Assembly: GCF_016863315.1 (NCBI RefSeq)
Contig: NZ_BOOQ01000051.1
Span: 37,898-101,897, forward strand
Direction of reading: 5' to 3'
Origin: Planotetraspora silvatica
Lineage (GTDB): Bacteria > Actinomycetota > Actinomycetes > Streptosporangiales > Streptosporangiaceae
Length of the DNA: 64,000 nucleotides
The notes beneath the pieces were generated by a model, which searched no databases, was not told the DNA's origin, and saw only the letters and a program-made list of their open reading frames with translations. This document shows positions 30,780-39,435 of the stretch, in pieces. The translations under genes were made by a program, and so were the position numbers. Positions within the stretch are counted from its first letter, which is position 1, and each line of letters begins with the position of its first letter.

Positions 30780-31732
30780 GGCGCTCCCACAGGCCGGGGC
30801 TCCAGGTCGTCGAGCCACAGGCGCTGGAGCATGTGCCAGTCCTCCGGGTGCTCGGCGATGCCCTTCTCGAAGACGGAGGCGAGGGTCTGCGTCATCGCGG
30901 CGACCTTCTCCTGCCTGGTCCCCTCCACCGGCACCGGGATCTCCTCATAGATGCGGATGCCCCAGCCGTCGCCCTCGAACCACAACACGGCGGGCAGCAG
31001 CGCGGCCCCCGTCTGGATCGCGAGCAGCGCGGGCCCGGCGACCATGCGGGTCTTGGCGCCGAAGAAGTCGACCTCCACGCCCGAGGCGGTCAGGTCCCGT
31101 TCGGCGGGCAGGCACACCGGACGGCCCTCGCGCAGCCGCTTGGCCAGCGTGCCGAAGGCCATCGCGCTGCCGCCGCCCTTGCTGGTGAGAGGCAGGACCT
31201 CCATGCCGAGGCTCTGCCGGTAGGCCAGGAACCGTTCGTACAGCGACTCGGGCCGCAATCGCTCCATGACCGTGGTGAAGGGATACCCCTTGTGGGCCAG
31301 CCACGCCCCGGCGAGGTCCCAGTTCCCCATGTGGGGCAGGGCCATCACCGCCCCGCGGCCCTTGTCGATGTTGTCGAAGATGAACTCCCCGTCGACGGCG
31401 CGGGTCTCGGAGAGGATTCGGTCCCGGTCCATCGAGGGGAGGCGGAACGCCTCCATCCAGTACCGGAAGTACGACCGCATCCCGGCCCGGCTCAGCTCCC
31501 GGATGGCCGGGCCGGCGGGGTCGCCGCCCACGACCCGCGCCAGGTTGGACTCCAGGCGGCGTACCGACGTGCCCTGCCTGCGCCACAGATAGTCGGCCAG
31601 GAAGCGGAAGAACCACGCGGCGAACCTCTCGGGCACCCGGCGGACCACGACCCAGCCCAGCGAGTAGGCCGCCGCCACGAGACGGTCCCCCAGCGGCACC
31701 CTCACGGGTGGGGTGCCGGCCGCGCGCTTCAT
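30776..31732 (-). CDS. patA: Phosphatidylinositol mannoside acyltransferase PatA
   Basis: 318 residues, lysophospholipid acyltransferase family (HtrB/LpxL-like). It acylates the first mannose of PIM. The catalytic HxxxxD is H134MGNWD139. The acceptor and CoA-site region GRPVCLPAERDLTASGVEVD and a membrane-associating N-terminus are present. ATG 31732 overlaps the pgsA stop (ATGA). It is encoded between the PI synthase and PimA, so the operon makes acylated PIM1 from CDP-DAG. Confidence 0.92.
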   Translation of the reverse strand: MKRAAGTPPVRVPLGDRLVAAAYSLGWVVVRRVPERFAAWFFRFLADYLWRRQGTSVRRLESNLARVVGGDPAGPAIRELSRAGMRSYFRYWMEAFRLPSMDRDRILSETRAVDGEFIFDNIDKGRGAVMALPHMGNWDLAGAWLAHKGYPFTTVMERLRPESLYERFLAYRQSLGMEVLPLTSKGGGSAMAFGTLAKRLREGRPVCLPAERDLTASGVEVDFFGAKTRMVAGPALLAIQTGAALLPAVLWFEGDGWGIRIYEEIPVPVEGTRQEKVAAMTQTLASVFEKGIAEHPEDWHMLQRLWLDDLEPRPVGAP

Positions 31733-32334
31733 CTGACCACCGCCTGTCGGTACACGTGGACCATGCGCTGGACGACCGTGAAGGCGCTCGCCGCCGCGAG
31801 CAGCCAGAGCCCGATCGCCAGGATGTACGGCACGCCAAGCCCGGACAACCCGGCCGCGACCAGCGCGACCACGAGTCGCTCCGTCCGCTCGGCGATGCCC
31901 ACGTTCGCGGTCATCCCCAGGCCCTCTGCCCTGGCCTTGGCGTAGGACACCAATGCTCCCGCGACGAGGCAGAACAAGGCGACACCCGCGAGGATGATCT
32001 CCGGGTCGTCCTTGAGGACGAAGTAAAGGATGAGACCTGAGAAGACCGAGGCGTCCGCCAGCCGGTCCAGGGTGGAGTCCAGGAAGGCCCCCCACACGCT
32101 GCCCTTCCCCGTCATTCTGGCGAGCACGCCGTCCAGCGCGTCCGCGAACACGAAGACGGTGATCACGACGGTTCCGAGGAACAGTTGTCCGCGGGGAAAG
32201 AAGAAGAGCGCCGAGGCCACCACGCCCAGCGTTCCGACCAGGGTGATGGCGTCGGGCGAGATGCCCAGCCGGGCGAGGGTTCTGCCCAGCGGCGTCATGA
32301 CTCGGGTGACGGCAGGGCGCAGGATGCTCAACAT
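31729..32334 (-). CDS. pgsA: Phosphatidylinositol phosphate synthase (CDP-alcohol phosphatidyltransferase)
   Basis: About 201 residues, six membrane helices. It joins CDP-diacylglycerol and inositol phosphate. The CDP-alcohol motif is complete: D65xxD68G69xxA72R73...G82xxxD86xxxD90. ATG 32334 is taken as start; an in-frame ATG 32355 would add seven residues, and neither has a strong ribosome site. It is the first gene of the PIM operon. The divergent EF-G2 gene begins about 270 bp away, so promoters for both should lie in 32335-32601. Confidence 0.92.
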   Translation of the reverse strand: MLSILRPAVTRVMTPLGRTLARLGISPDAITLVGTLGVVASALFFFPRGQLFLGTVVITVFVFADALDGVLARMTGKGSVWGAFLDSTLDRLADASVFSGLILYFVLKDDPEIILAGVALFCLVAGALVSYAKARAEGLGMTANVGIAERTERLVVALVAAGLSGLGVPYILAIGLWLLAAASAFTVVQRMVHVYRQAVVR

Positions 32335-32601
32335 GGCCGTCCGATCGTAGGCCATGAACAGCACGGCGAGCTCGCGAGGACATTCCGTCGAAAAGTCTTG
32401 TGATCCTCGCCACATGGGTAAAGGGTGAAGAACACGCGCCTGACAGGCCGCGTGGAGATGACGTGCAGTGAAACGCCACGTTGACTCCCACGCGCGCTCC
32501 GCGAGGGCGGGGCCATGGGCGCGGACAGCGACGGCACGAGCGGCCGGCGCGGGGAGCGTGCGACGTGCCCATCCCGACCGCTCTGAGACGCGGGAGGCGA
32601 C

Positions 32602-34731
32602 GTGGCCGAAAGATCTACCGGCGCTACAACAGGAGCCGCGGGCAGAGCACCCGCGGCCGATCGGCCGGACATGGTGCGCAATGTCGTGCTGGTCGGCCAT
32701 TCCGGAGCCGGCAAGACCACCCTGATCGAGGCGTTGCTCGTGGCGACGGGCACCGTACCGCGCACAGGCAGGGTCGAGGACGGCACCACGGTGTGCGACT
32801 TCGACGAGGTGGAGGTTCGCCAGCAACGCTCGGTCAACCTCTGCGTCGCCCCCGTCGTGCACAACGGAATCAAGATCAATTTTCTCGACACCCCCGGTTA
32901 CGCGGACTTCGTCGGCGACCTGCGCGCGGGACTGCGCGCGGCGGACGCGGCGCTGTTCGTCGTCTCGGCCGCCGAGGGCGTCGACGGCCTGACCCGGATG
33001 CTCTGGGAAGAGTGCGGGCTGGTCGGCATGCCCCGTGCGGTGATCATCACGAAGATCGACCATCCGCGTGCCAACTTCGACGAGGTCCTCGCGAGTTGCC
33101 AGGAGTCCTTCGGAGACGGCGTCGCTCCCCTCTATCTTCCCGTGGACGGCATCGGGCTGCTCGGCCTGCTGTCCCAGAGGTTCTTCGAGTACGGCGCCGG
33201 CGGCCGTACGGAGCGGGAACCGGACTCCGGCCAGCTCGATTTGATCGAGCAGTACCGGGGCGACCTGATCGAGGGGATCATCCAGGAGAGCGAGGACGAG
33301 TCCCTCATGGACCGTTACCTCTCCGGTGAGGAGATCGACACCAAGGTCCTCATCGACGACCTGGAGAAGGCCGTCGCGCGGGGCACCTTCCACCCGGTCC
33401 TGGCCGCGGCGCCGGGCGTCGGCATGCTGGAGATCCTGGAGATCGTCACCCAGGGTTTCCCCTCGCCGATCGAGCACCCGCTTCCCGAGATCACGACGAC
33501 CGACGGCAAGCCGGTGACCAACATCACCGCCGATCCGGCCGGGCCTTTGGTGGCCGAAGTAGTCAAGACGACGAGCGATCCGTACGTCGGGCGGATCAGT
33601 CTGGTGCGGGTCTTCTCCGGGACCCTCCACCCCGACATGGTCGTCCACGTCTCCGGGCACGGAATGGCCGATCGGGGGCACGAGGACCATGACGTGGACG
33701 AACGCGTCGGCAGCCTGTCCTCGCCCCTGGGCAAGACCCAGCGGCCGTTCGGCAAGTGCGTGGCCGGCGACATCTGCGCGATCGCGAAGCTGACGCGCGC
33801 GGAGACCGGCGACACCCTGTCGGACAAGGACAACCCGCTGCTCATGAGGGCGTGGGACATGCCCGACCCGCTGCTGCCCGTCGCGATCCAGGCCAAGTCG
33901 AAGGCCGACGAGGACAAGCTGAGTCAGGCGCTCGCCCGTCTCGTCGCCGAAGATCCGACGTTGCGGCTGGAGAACAACGCCGAGACCCGCCAGCTCGTGC
34001 TCTGGTGCATGGGCGAGGCCCATGCCGACGTCCTGCTCGACCGGCTGTCCAAGCGGCACGGCGTGGAGGTGGAGAAGGTCGAGCTGCGGGTGCCGCTGCG
34101 GGAGACGTTCGGCGGGAAGGTCCAGGGCACCGGGCGCAACGTCAAGCAGACCGGAGGCCACGGGCAGTACGCCGTCTGCCATCTCGAGATCGAGCCGCTG
34201 CCGTCGGGTGGCGGGCTGGAGTTCGTCGACAAGATCGTCGGCGGCGTGGTGCCACGCCAGTTCATCCCGTCGGTGGAGAAGGGAGTGCGGGCGCAGATGG
34301 AGCGCGGGGTCGTCGCCGGATATCCGATGGTCGACATCCGCGTCACCCTCTACGACGGCAAGGCGCACTCGGTCGACTCCTCGGACATGGCCTTCCAGAT
34401 CGCGGGCCAGCTGGCGCTGAAGGAGGCCGCGGCGAAGGTGCCGACGTTGCTGCTCGAGCCGGTCGACCAGGTGTCCATCCTGGTGGCCGACGAGTTCGTC
34501 GGGGCCGTCATGTCGGACCTGTCCTCGCGGCGCGGCAGGGTCCTCGGCACCGAGCCCGTGGGCACCGGGCGCACGCTGGTCAAGGCGGAGGTGCCGGAAC
34601 TGGAGATCACCCGGTACGCCATCGATCTGCGGTCGATGTCCCACGGCACGGGGACGTTCCACCGCACCTTCCTGCGGTACGAGCCGCTCCCCTCGCACCT
34701 CGCGGACAAGCTCGCCTCGGACTCCGCCTAG
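32602..34731 (+). CDS. Elongation factor G-like protein EF-G2
   Basis: 709 residues with all EF-G domains (G domain, II, III, IV, V), but not the canonical translocase. The P-loop is GHSGAGKTT at 32-40 and DTPGYADF begins at 96. The base-recognition motif is TKID at 150-153 instead of NKxD, and the switch region reads RQQRSVNL where true EF-G has an ERGITI-type stretch. Domain IV carries GRNVKQTGGHGQYAV. It belongs to the EF-G2 paralogues common in actinobacteria (FusA2-like). The role is unclear; ribosome binding without classical translocation is a family-level proposal. The start is GTG with GGGAGG upstream. Confidence 0.88.
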   Translation: MAERSTGATTGAAGRAPAADRPDMVRNVVLVGHSGAGKTTLIEALLVATGTVPRTGRVEDGTTVCDFDEVEVRQQRSVNLCVAPVVHNGIKINFLDTPGYADFVGDLRAGLRAADAALFVVSAAEGVDGLTRMLWEECGLVGMPRAVIITKIDHPRANFDEVLASCQESFGDGVAPLYLPVDGIGLLGLLSQRFFEYGAGGRTEREPDSGQLDLIEQYRGDLIEGIIQESEDESLMDRYLSGEEIDTKVLIDDLEKAVARGTFHPVLAAAPGVGMLEILEIVTQGFPSPIEHPLPEITTTDGKPVTNITADPAGPLVAEVVKTTSDPYVGRISLVRVFSGTLHPDMVVHVSGHGMADRGHEDHDVDERVGSLSSPLGKTQRPFGKCVAGDICAIAKLTRAETGDTLSDKDNPLLMRAWDMPDPLLPVAIQAKSKADEDKLSQALARLVAEDPTLRLENNAETRQLVLWCMGEAHADVLLDRLSKRHGVEVEKVELRVPLRETFGGKVQGTGRNVKQTGGHGQYAVCHLEIEPLPSGGGLEFVDKIVGGVVPRQFIPSVEKGVRAQMERGVVAGYPMVDIRVTLYDGKAHSVDSSDMAFQIAGQLALKEAAAKVPTLLLEPVDQVSILVADEFVGAVMSDLSSRRGRVLGTEPVGTGRTLVKAEVPELEITRYAIDLRSMSHGTGTFHRTFLRYEPLPSHLADKLASDSA

Positions 34732-34743
34732 CGGTCATCAGGT

Positions 34744-34786
34744 GTTCCCGGGCGCCGGAGTTTCGTACGGCCGGCGCCCGGGGAAC
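34744..34786 (+). terminator. Terminator after the EF-G2 gene
   Basis: 34744-34758 pairs with 34771-34786 in a long GC-rich stem (one bulged C) and a 12-nt loop, 13 bp after the stop codon. Confidence 0.75.
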
Positions 34787-34912
34787 TCCATGACGTGCGT
34801 CTCGCTTTATCACATCAGCAACATGAGATGACTTTCTTTTCTTCGGGGAAACCATCGATTTGCCGATGCCAGACTGATGGCGGTATGCATCGGGAATCGG
34901 GGAGGTCATCAC

Positions 34913-36577
34913 GTGACTGAGCGGAGACGGGTGAGCCGGCCGCTGCTCGCCGGCATCCTGGCCGCGGCTGCCGCCATGGGCGTCGCGTACGCCTACGGAC
35001 CGGGTGCCCGGGCCGACCAGGTCGAGCAGGCCGCCGCCGCGCGGACGCAACTGTCGGCGCGAGCGGGTGAGGCGCGTGCCGTGGCACGCCCCGCGACCCC
35101 CCGCTCCCCCGCGGCGGGATCTGGAGCGACGATGGCCGAACCCGCGAACACGGCGTCGTGCACGACCAGCGCCCGCTACGCCAAGCGGCAACTGCGCGGC
35201 ATCTGGATCGCCACGGTGCACAACCTGGACTGGCCCTCCCGCGCCGGCCTGACTCCCGCCCAGCAGCGGGCCGAGTACGTCAAGCTCCTCGACCTCGCGG
35301 CCAAGCGCCGGTTCAACGCGGTGTTCCTGCAGGTACGGCCGGCCTCGGACGCTCTATACAGCTCCTCGCTCGAGCCCTGGTCCCAGTACCTGACCGGCAC
35401 GGCGGGCAAGAGCCCCGGCTGGGATCCGCTGCCCTTCCTCATCCAGGAGGCGCACAAGCGCGGCATGGAGTTCCACGCATGGTTCAACCCCTACCGCGCC
35501 GGTGACACCACGGACCTGTCGAAACTGCCCGCGAACCACCCCGCCCGCCTTCACCCCAATTGGGTCGTGAAGCACGAGGGCAAGCTCTACTACAACCCCG
35601 GGCTCCCCCAGGTCCGCGACTGGGTCACCAAGGTCGTTAAGGACGTGACCCGGCGCTACGACGTGGACGGCATCCACTTCGACGACTACTTCTATCCCTA
35701 TCCGGGGCAGGGGACGCAGTTCGCCGACTCGGCCGCCTTCAAAACGTACGGCAAGGGCATGAAGCTGGCCGACTGGCGGCGCGACAACGTCAACAAGCTG
35801 ATCGCCCAGGTGTCGAAGGCCGTTCACACGGAGAAGCCGTACGTGAAGTTCGGCGTCAGCCCCTTCGGCATCTGGCGAAACAAATCCGAAGTTTCATCGG
35901 GCTCAAATACAAAGGGCATGTCCGCTTATAGCTCGATTTATGCGGACGCGAAGGCGTGGATCAAGGCGCGTTCGGTGGATTACCTGATCCCCCAGATCTA
36001 CTGGCCGCGGGGATACGCGATCGCCGACTACAACGTCCTGGTCCCCTGGTGGGCGAACGCGGTCAAGGGCACCGGCGTCGACCTCTACATCGGCCAGGCG
36101 CTCTATCAGGTGGGCACCAAGACGATCCCGGCCTGGGCCAAGCCTGACGAACTGCCCTCGCACCTGGCGGTCAACCAGAAGTATCCCGAGGTCAAGGGCG
36201 ACGTGTTCTTCAACGCTTCCCAGCTCCGCACGAACCCGCTCTCGGTCATGGACCGGCTCGCGAAGGAGTACTACACCAGGCCCGCGCTCATCCCCCTGAT
36301 CAAGGGGATGAGCACCAAGGCTCCCGCCGCCCCGAGCGGGCTGAAGCACGGCGGCCGGACGCTCGCGTGGACCGCCCAGCCCGGCGCCCGCGCCTTCGGG
36401 ATCTACCTGGTCGACAGTGCCGGCACGTGCGCCACGGCCGACGGCCGGAATCTCATCGCCGTCGTCCCGGCCACGTCCGCTCCCACCTACGCGGGCAAGG
36501 CCGCCGGCACGTACTACGTGACCGCCCTCGACCGTCTCGGCAACGAAAGCCTCCCCACCCGCCTGACCATCCGCTGA
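34913..36577 (+). CDS. Secreted GHL10/DUF187-type glycoside hydrolase (YngK-like)
   Basis: About 554 residues. The signal peptide includes RPLLAGILAAAAAMGVAYAY and a likely AxA cleavage site near residue 34. The catalytic barrel starts near 95 with RGIWIATVHNLDWPSR and contains FNAVFLQVRPASDALYSS, FHAWFNPYR, DVDGIHFDDYFYPYPG and FGVSPFGIW. These are GHL10/DUF187 motifs. A C-terminal Fn3-like module ends the chain. GTG 34913 has GGGGAGG at 7-nt spacing. The family includes enzymes acting on cell-wall or exopolymer glycans. The exact substrate is unknown. Array 4 begins 36 bp past the stop. Confidence 0.88.
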   Translation: MTERRRVSRPLLAGILAAAAAMGVAYAYGPGARADQVEQAAAARTQLSARAGEARAVARPATPRSPAAGSGATMAEPANTASCTTSARYAKRQLRGIWIATVHNLDWPSRAGLTPAQQRAEYVKLLDLAAKRRFNAVFLQVRPASDALYSSSLEPWSQYLTGTAGKSPGWDPLPFLIQEAHKRGMEFHAWFNPYRAGDTTDLSKLPANHPARLHPNWVVKHEGKLYYNPGLPQVRDWVTKVVKDVTRRYDVDGIHFDDYFYPYPGQGTQFADSAAFKTYGKGMKLADWRRDNVNKLIAQVSKAVHTEKPYVKFGVSPFGIWRNKSEVSSGSNTKGMSAYSSIYADAKAWIKARSVDYLIPQIYWPRGYAIADYNVLVPWWANAVKGTGVDLYIGQALYQVGTKTIPAWAKPDELPSHLAVNQKYPEVKGDVFFNASQLRTNPLSVMDRLAKEYYTRPALIPLIKGMSTKAPAAPSGLKHGGRTLAWTAQPGARAFGIYLVDSAGTCATADGRNLIAVVPATSAPTYAGKAAGTYYVTALDRLGNESLPTRLTIR

Positions 36578-36613
36578 CCCACCCCTCGGGACACCGCTCG
36601 ACCCACCCTCAGG

Positions 36614-37224
36614 CGTGATCATGCACGGGTTCGGGCGGAGGCCTTCCGACCTGCTCGAACCCAAAGCGTGATCATGCACAAGTTCGTAAAGTAGCCGCCC
36701 GACCTGCCCCAACACCGTTCGTGATCGTGCACAGGTTCGGGTGGAGGCGCCGCGACCAGCGGGAACCCCGGTTGCGATCATGCACGCCTTCGACGAAATG
36801 GTCCTGGACCTGGCCCGATGCGCTCCGTGATCAAGCAATCGCCGGATCGCGAACGGGCGCCCGACCGGATGGCCTGAGACAGCCGAGTCCGGCCGCGCAT
36901 GATCACGAACAACCTTCCTCCTGCTCATCGATCCTCCAGGCGAACTCGTGCATGATCACGACCGGGCTTCCCGCTGGTGCATCGGCAATTCACGAACCCG
37001 TGCATGATCACGGTCGAAGTCTTCGCAGATCGCAGGGGAACTTCACGAATCTGTGCATGATCACGCTTGGAGTTCGCGCAGGTCGCGGCGCCTCCACCCG
37101 AACCTGTGCATGATCACGAACGGTGTCGGCGCAGGTCGGAAGGCCTTCCGCCGAACTTGAGCATGATCACGCACAAGGGGTGGGCTGGTCCGATAGCGTG
37201 GGCGCGAACTTGCGCATGATCCAG
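36614..37224. repeat. Convergent 53-bp-period repeat array 4 (asymmetric, 5 + 8 copies)
   Basis: Forward copies start at 36614, 36667, 36720, 36773 (diverged) and 36826 (diverged, central). Reverse-complement copies end at 36851 (degenerate, central), 36907, 36960, 37012, 37065, 37118, 37171 and 37224 (degenerate). Steps are 53 bp except one 56 and one 52. Spacer 36634-36666 matches spacer 37119-37151 in the other arm (22/33), and 36740-36772 matches 37066-37098 (27/33). The last copy ends 22 bp before the next gene's start, close to its ribosome site. Confidence 0.93.
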
Positions 37225-37246
37225 TGCATGATCCAGGAGGTCAACC

Positions 37247-39394
37247 GTGAGGCGTCGGCTGATCGCGCTAGTGGTGGGGGCGCTGTTCTGCGTGCTCGCC
37301 CCCGCAGGCGCGGCCATGGCCCAAGTCCAGGCCCCACAGGCGACCACCGACGCCGCTCAAGGCCGACAGGTGGTCCTCATCGGGGTGCCCGGTCTGATGT
37401 GGAGCGACATCAACCAGACCGACACCCCGAACCTGTGGAAGCTGGCCGGGTCGAGCGCCCTCGGCTCCCTGTCCGTACGGACCGTCGGCAACATCACCTG
37501 CCCCTATGACGGCTGGCTCACGGTCTCGGCCGGAGTCAGGTCGGCGGTGGGGGCCAAATGCGGCCTGCCGCCCACCCCGGAGAAGCAGGGCGAGAGCGCC
37601 GTCGTGCCGGAGTTCAACTGGCTCTGGGACGTCCGCGACCAGCAGTACGCGGGCACGCTCGGCCAGGCCGTCCACGACGCGCGGCAGTGCACGATGGCGG
37701 TCGGCCCCGGGGCCGCGCTCGCCCTGGCCGACCGGCAGGGCAAGGTCGACGTGTACGCCGACACCCCGGCGCAGGTGACCGACTGGACCCGCTGCAAGGT
37801 CGTCGCGGTCGACGCCGGCGACCTGATCACGCCGTACATCGAGAACGACAAGGTCACCACGACCGTCGAGAAGCTCACCCCCGAGGCCCGCCGCGCGGCG
37901 GTCAAGGCGGCGGACGCGACGCTGGGACCGGTGCTTCTCAATCTCGGGACCAGCACGATCCTCGTCGCCGGGCTCTCCGACCACGGGACGGTCCCCCACC
38001 TGCGGGCGGCCATGCAGTACACGCCCGGTACGGCCGGCCCCGCGGAGCGACTCACGCTCGGCAGCCGGTCGACCCATCGGGACGACATGGTGATCCTTCC
38101 CGACTTCACGTCCACGATCCTCGCCGGCCTGGCCGTCACGCCTCCGGCGACCGTGGTGGGGACGACGATGGAGAGCCACGCGACCGGACGGAACGTCGGC
38201 GAGCAGGTCGACTCCCTGAAGGTGGCCGACGTGGCCGGGCAGACGGTCCGCGACTGGACCGGGGTGTTCTTCACCACTGTGGCCGTGCTGCAGGTGGCCT
38301 TCTACATCACGGCGTTCCTGCTGATGCGCCGCCGCAGCGGCCTGCGCGGCGTCCGGCTCGCGGCCATCACCCTCGCCTCGATCCCCGCCTCGACCTACCT
38401 CGTCAACCTCCTCCCCTGGGCCCGTTCGCCGCTGCCGACGGTCACTCTCTTCAGCGCGATCCTGGTGACGGCCGTGCTGCTGAGCGCGGTCGCCCTCCTC
38501 GGACCATGGCGCCGCAGCCTGCTCGGACCGCCGACCGTGGTCGCGGGCGTGACGGCGGTCGTGCTGCTCGGCGACCTGCTGACGGGGACGCCGCTCCAGC
38601 TCAACAGCATGATGGGCTACACGGGAGTGGTCGGCGCCCGCTACTACGGCCTCGGCAACATCCCGTTCGCCCTTCTCGCGACGGCCGTTCTGCTCGTCAC
38701 GACGGCGATCGCCGACAGGCTGGTCCGCTCCGGCCGCAAGACGGTCGCCGTGAGCCTGGTGGCCGGTCTGGGCGGCTTCGCGATGTTGCTGGACGGCTGG
38801 CCGGGCGTCGGCAGCGACTTCGGCGGCGTCATCGCCTTCGTTCCGGGCATCGCCGTGGCGGCGCTGATCGTGGCGGGCAAGCGGGTGTCGATCATCAAGC
38901 TCGGCGCCTTCTGCGTGGCGGGCGGGGTGCTCGTCATGGGCATCGCCTACCTCGACTACCTCCGCCCGGCCGCCGACCAGACACACCTGGGGCGGTTCGT
39001 CGGGCAGGTCTTCGACGGCACCTTCCTTCCCGTGATCTCACGCAAGCTCGGCGCGATGTTGCACACGCTGATCAGCCCGAACCTGATGCCCGTGGTGATC
39101 GCCGCGTTCGCGTTCCTCGTCTTCGCGCTGCTCCGCCCCGGCAAGGCGAGCGCGGGCGTGTTGCCGCTCGCGTTCGAACGGGCGCCGACGCTCAAGGCGG
39201 GCCTGCTCGGTGCGCTCGTCAGCGGCGTGGTGGGCATGCTGGTCAACGACTCGGGGGCCGCCGTCCTGTCGATGGCCCTCGCCCTCGCCGTCCCGCTCGT
39301 GCTCAGCGCGGGCATCCGCGCACTGGAACTCGGCGAGCAGGTGCCGGGCACCGTCCCGTCGCTCGAGCCCAGCCCCGCGGAGCAACCCGCCTAG
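37247..39394 (+). CDS. Secreted-domain plus polytopic membrane protein of unknown function
   Basis: 715 residues. A signal peptide (residues 1-25) leads to an about 310-residue extracytoplasmic domain whose start, VVLIGVPGLMWSDINQTDTP, and later VAGLSDHGTVPHLRAAM look like an alkaline-phosphatase/phosphodiesterase-type fold with degraded metal motifs. About ten membrane helices follow from residue 340 (FFTTVAVLQVAFYITAFLLM) to the end. GTG 37247 has AGGAGG at 37235-37240. Related proteins occur widely in actinomycetes without a known role. An envelope-polymer enzyme is possible. It is preceded immediately by repeat array 4. Confidence 0.7.
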   Translation: MRRRLIALVVGALFCVLAPAGAAMAQVQAPQATTDAAQGRQVVLIGVPGLMWSDINQTDTPNLWKLAGSSALGSLSVRTVGNITCPYDGWLTVSAGVRSAVGAKCGLPPTPEKQGESAVVPEFNWLWDVRDQQYAGTLGQAVHDARQCTMAVGPGAALALADRQGKVDVYADTPAQVTDWTRCKVVAVDAGDLITPYIENDKVTTTVEKLTPEARRAAVKAADATLGPVLLNLGTSTILVAGLSDHGTVPHLRAAMQYTPGTAGPAERLTLGSRSTHRDDMVILPDFTSTILAGLAVTPPATVVGTTMESHATGRNVGEQVDSLKVADVAGQTVRDWTGVFFTTVAVLQVAFYITAFLLMRRRSGLRGVRLAAITLASIPASTYLVNLLPWARSPLPTVTLFSAILVTAVLLSAVALLGPWRRSLLGPPTVVAGVTAVVLLGDLLTGTPLQLNSMMGYTGVVGARYYGLGNIPFALLATAVLLVTTAIADRLVRSGRKTVAVSLVAGLGGFAMLLDGWPGVGSDFGGVIAFVPGIAVAALIVAGKRVSIIKLGAFCVAGGVLVMGIAYLDYLRPAADQTHLGRFVGQVFDGTFLPVISRKLGAMLHTLISPNLMPVVIAAFAFLVFALLRPGKASAGVLPLAFERAPTLKAGLLGALVSGVVGMLVNDSGAAVLSMALALAVPLVLSAGIRALELGEQVPGTVPSLEPSPAEQPA

Positions 39395-39435
39395 CCCTGC
39401 GGAGCAACAGCAGCCCCGCGGAGCAGCCCGCCTAG
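39370..39435. repeat. Short tandem duplication at a convergent gene junction
   Basis: A 25-bp segment at 39370-39394 recurs at 39411-39435 with one change. The first copy codes the end (PAEQPA) and TAG of the membrane protein. The second ends in the stop codon of the HIT gene on the other strand. A recent 41-bp tandem duplication at the 3' ends is likely. Confidence 0.8.

Noticed and set aside
31733..32572. N-terminal extension of patA across pgsA
   Set aside because: It overlaps pgsA in another frame. The family start and the ATGA overlap place the start at 31732.
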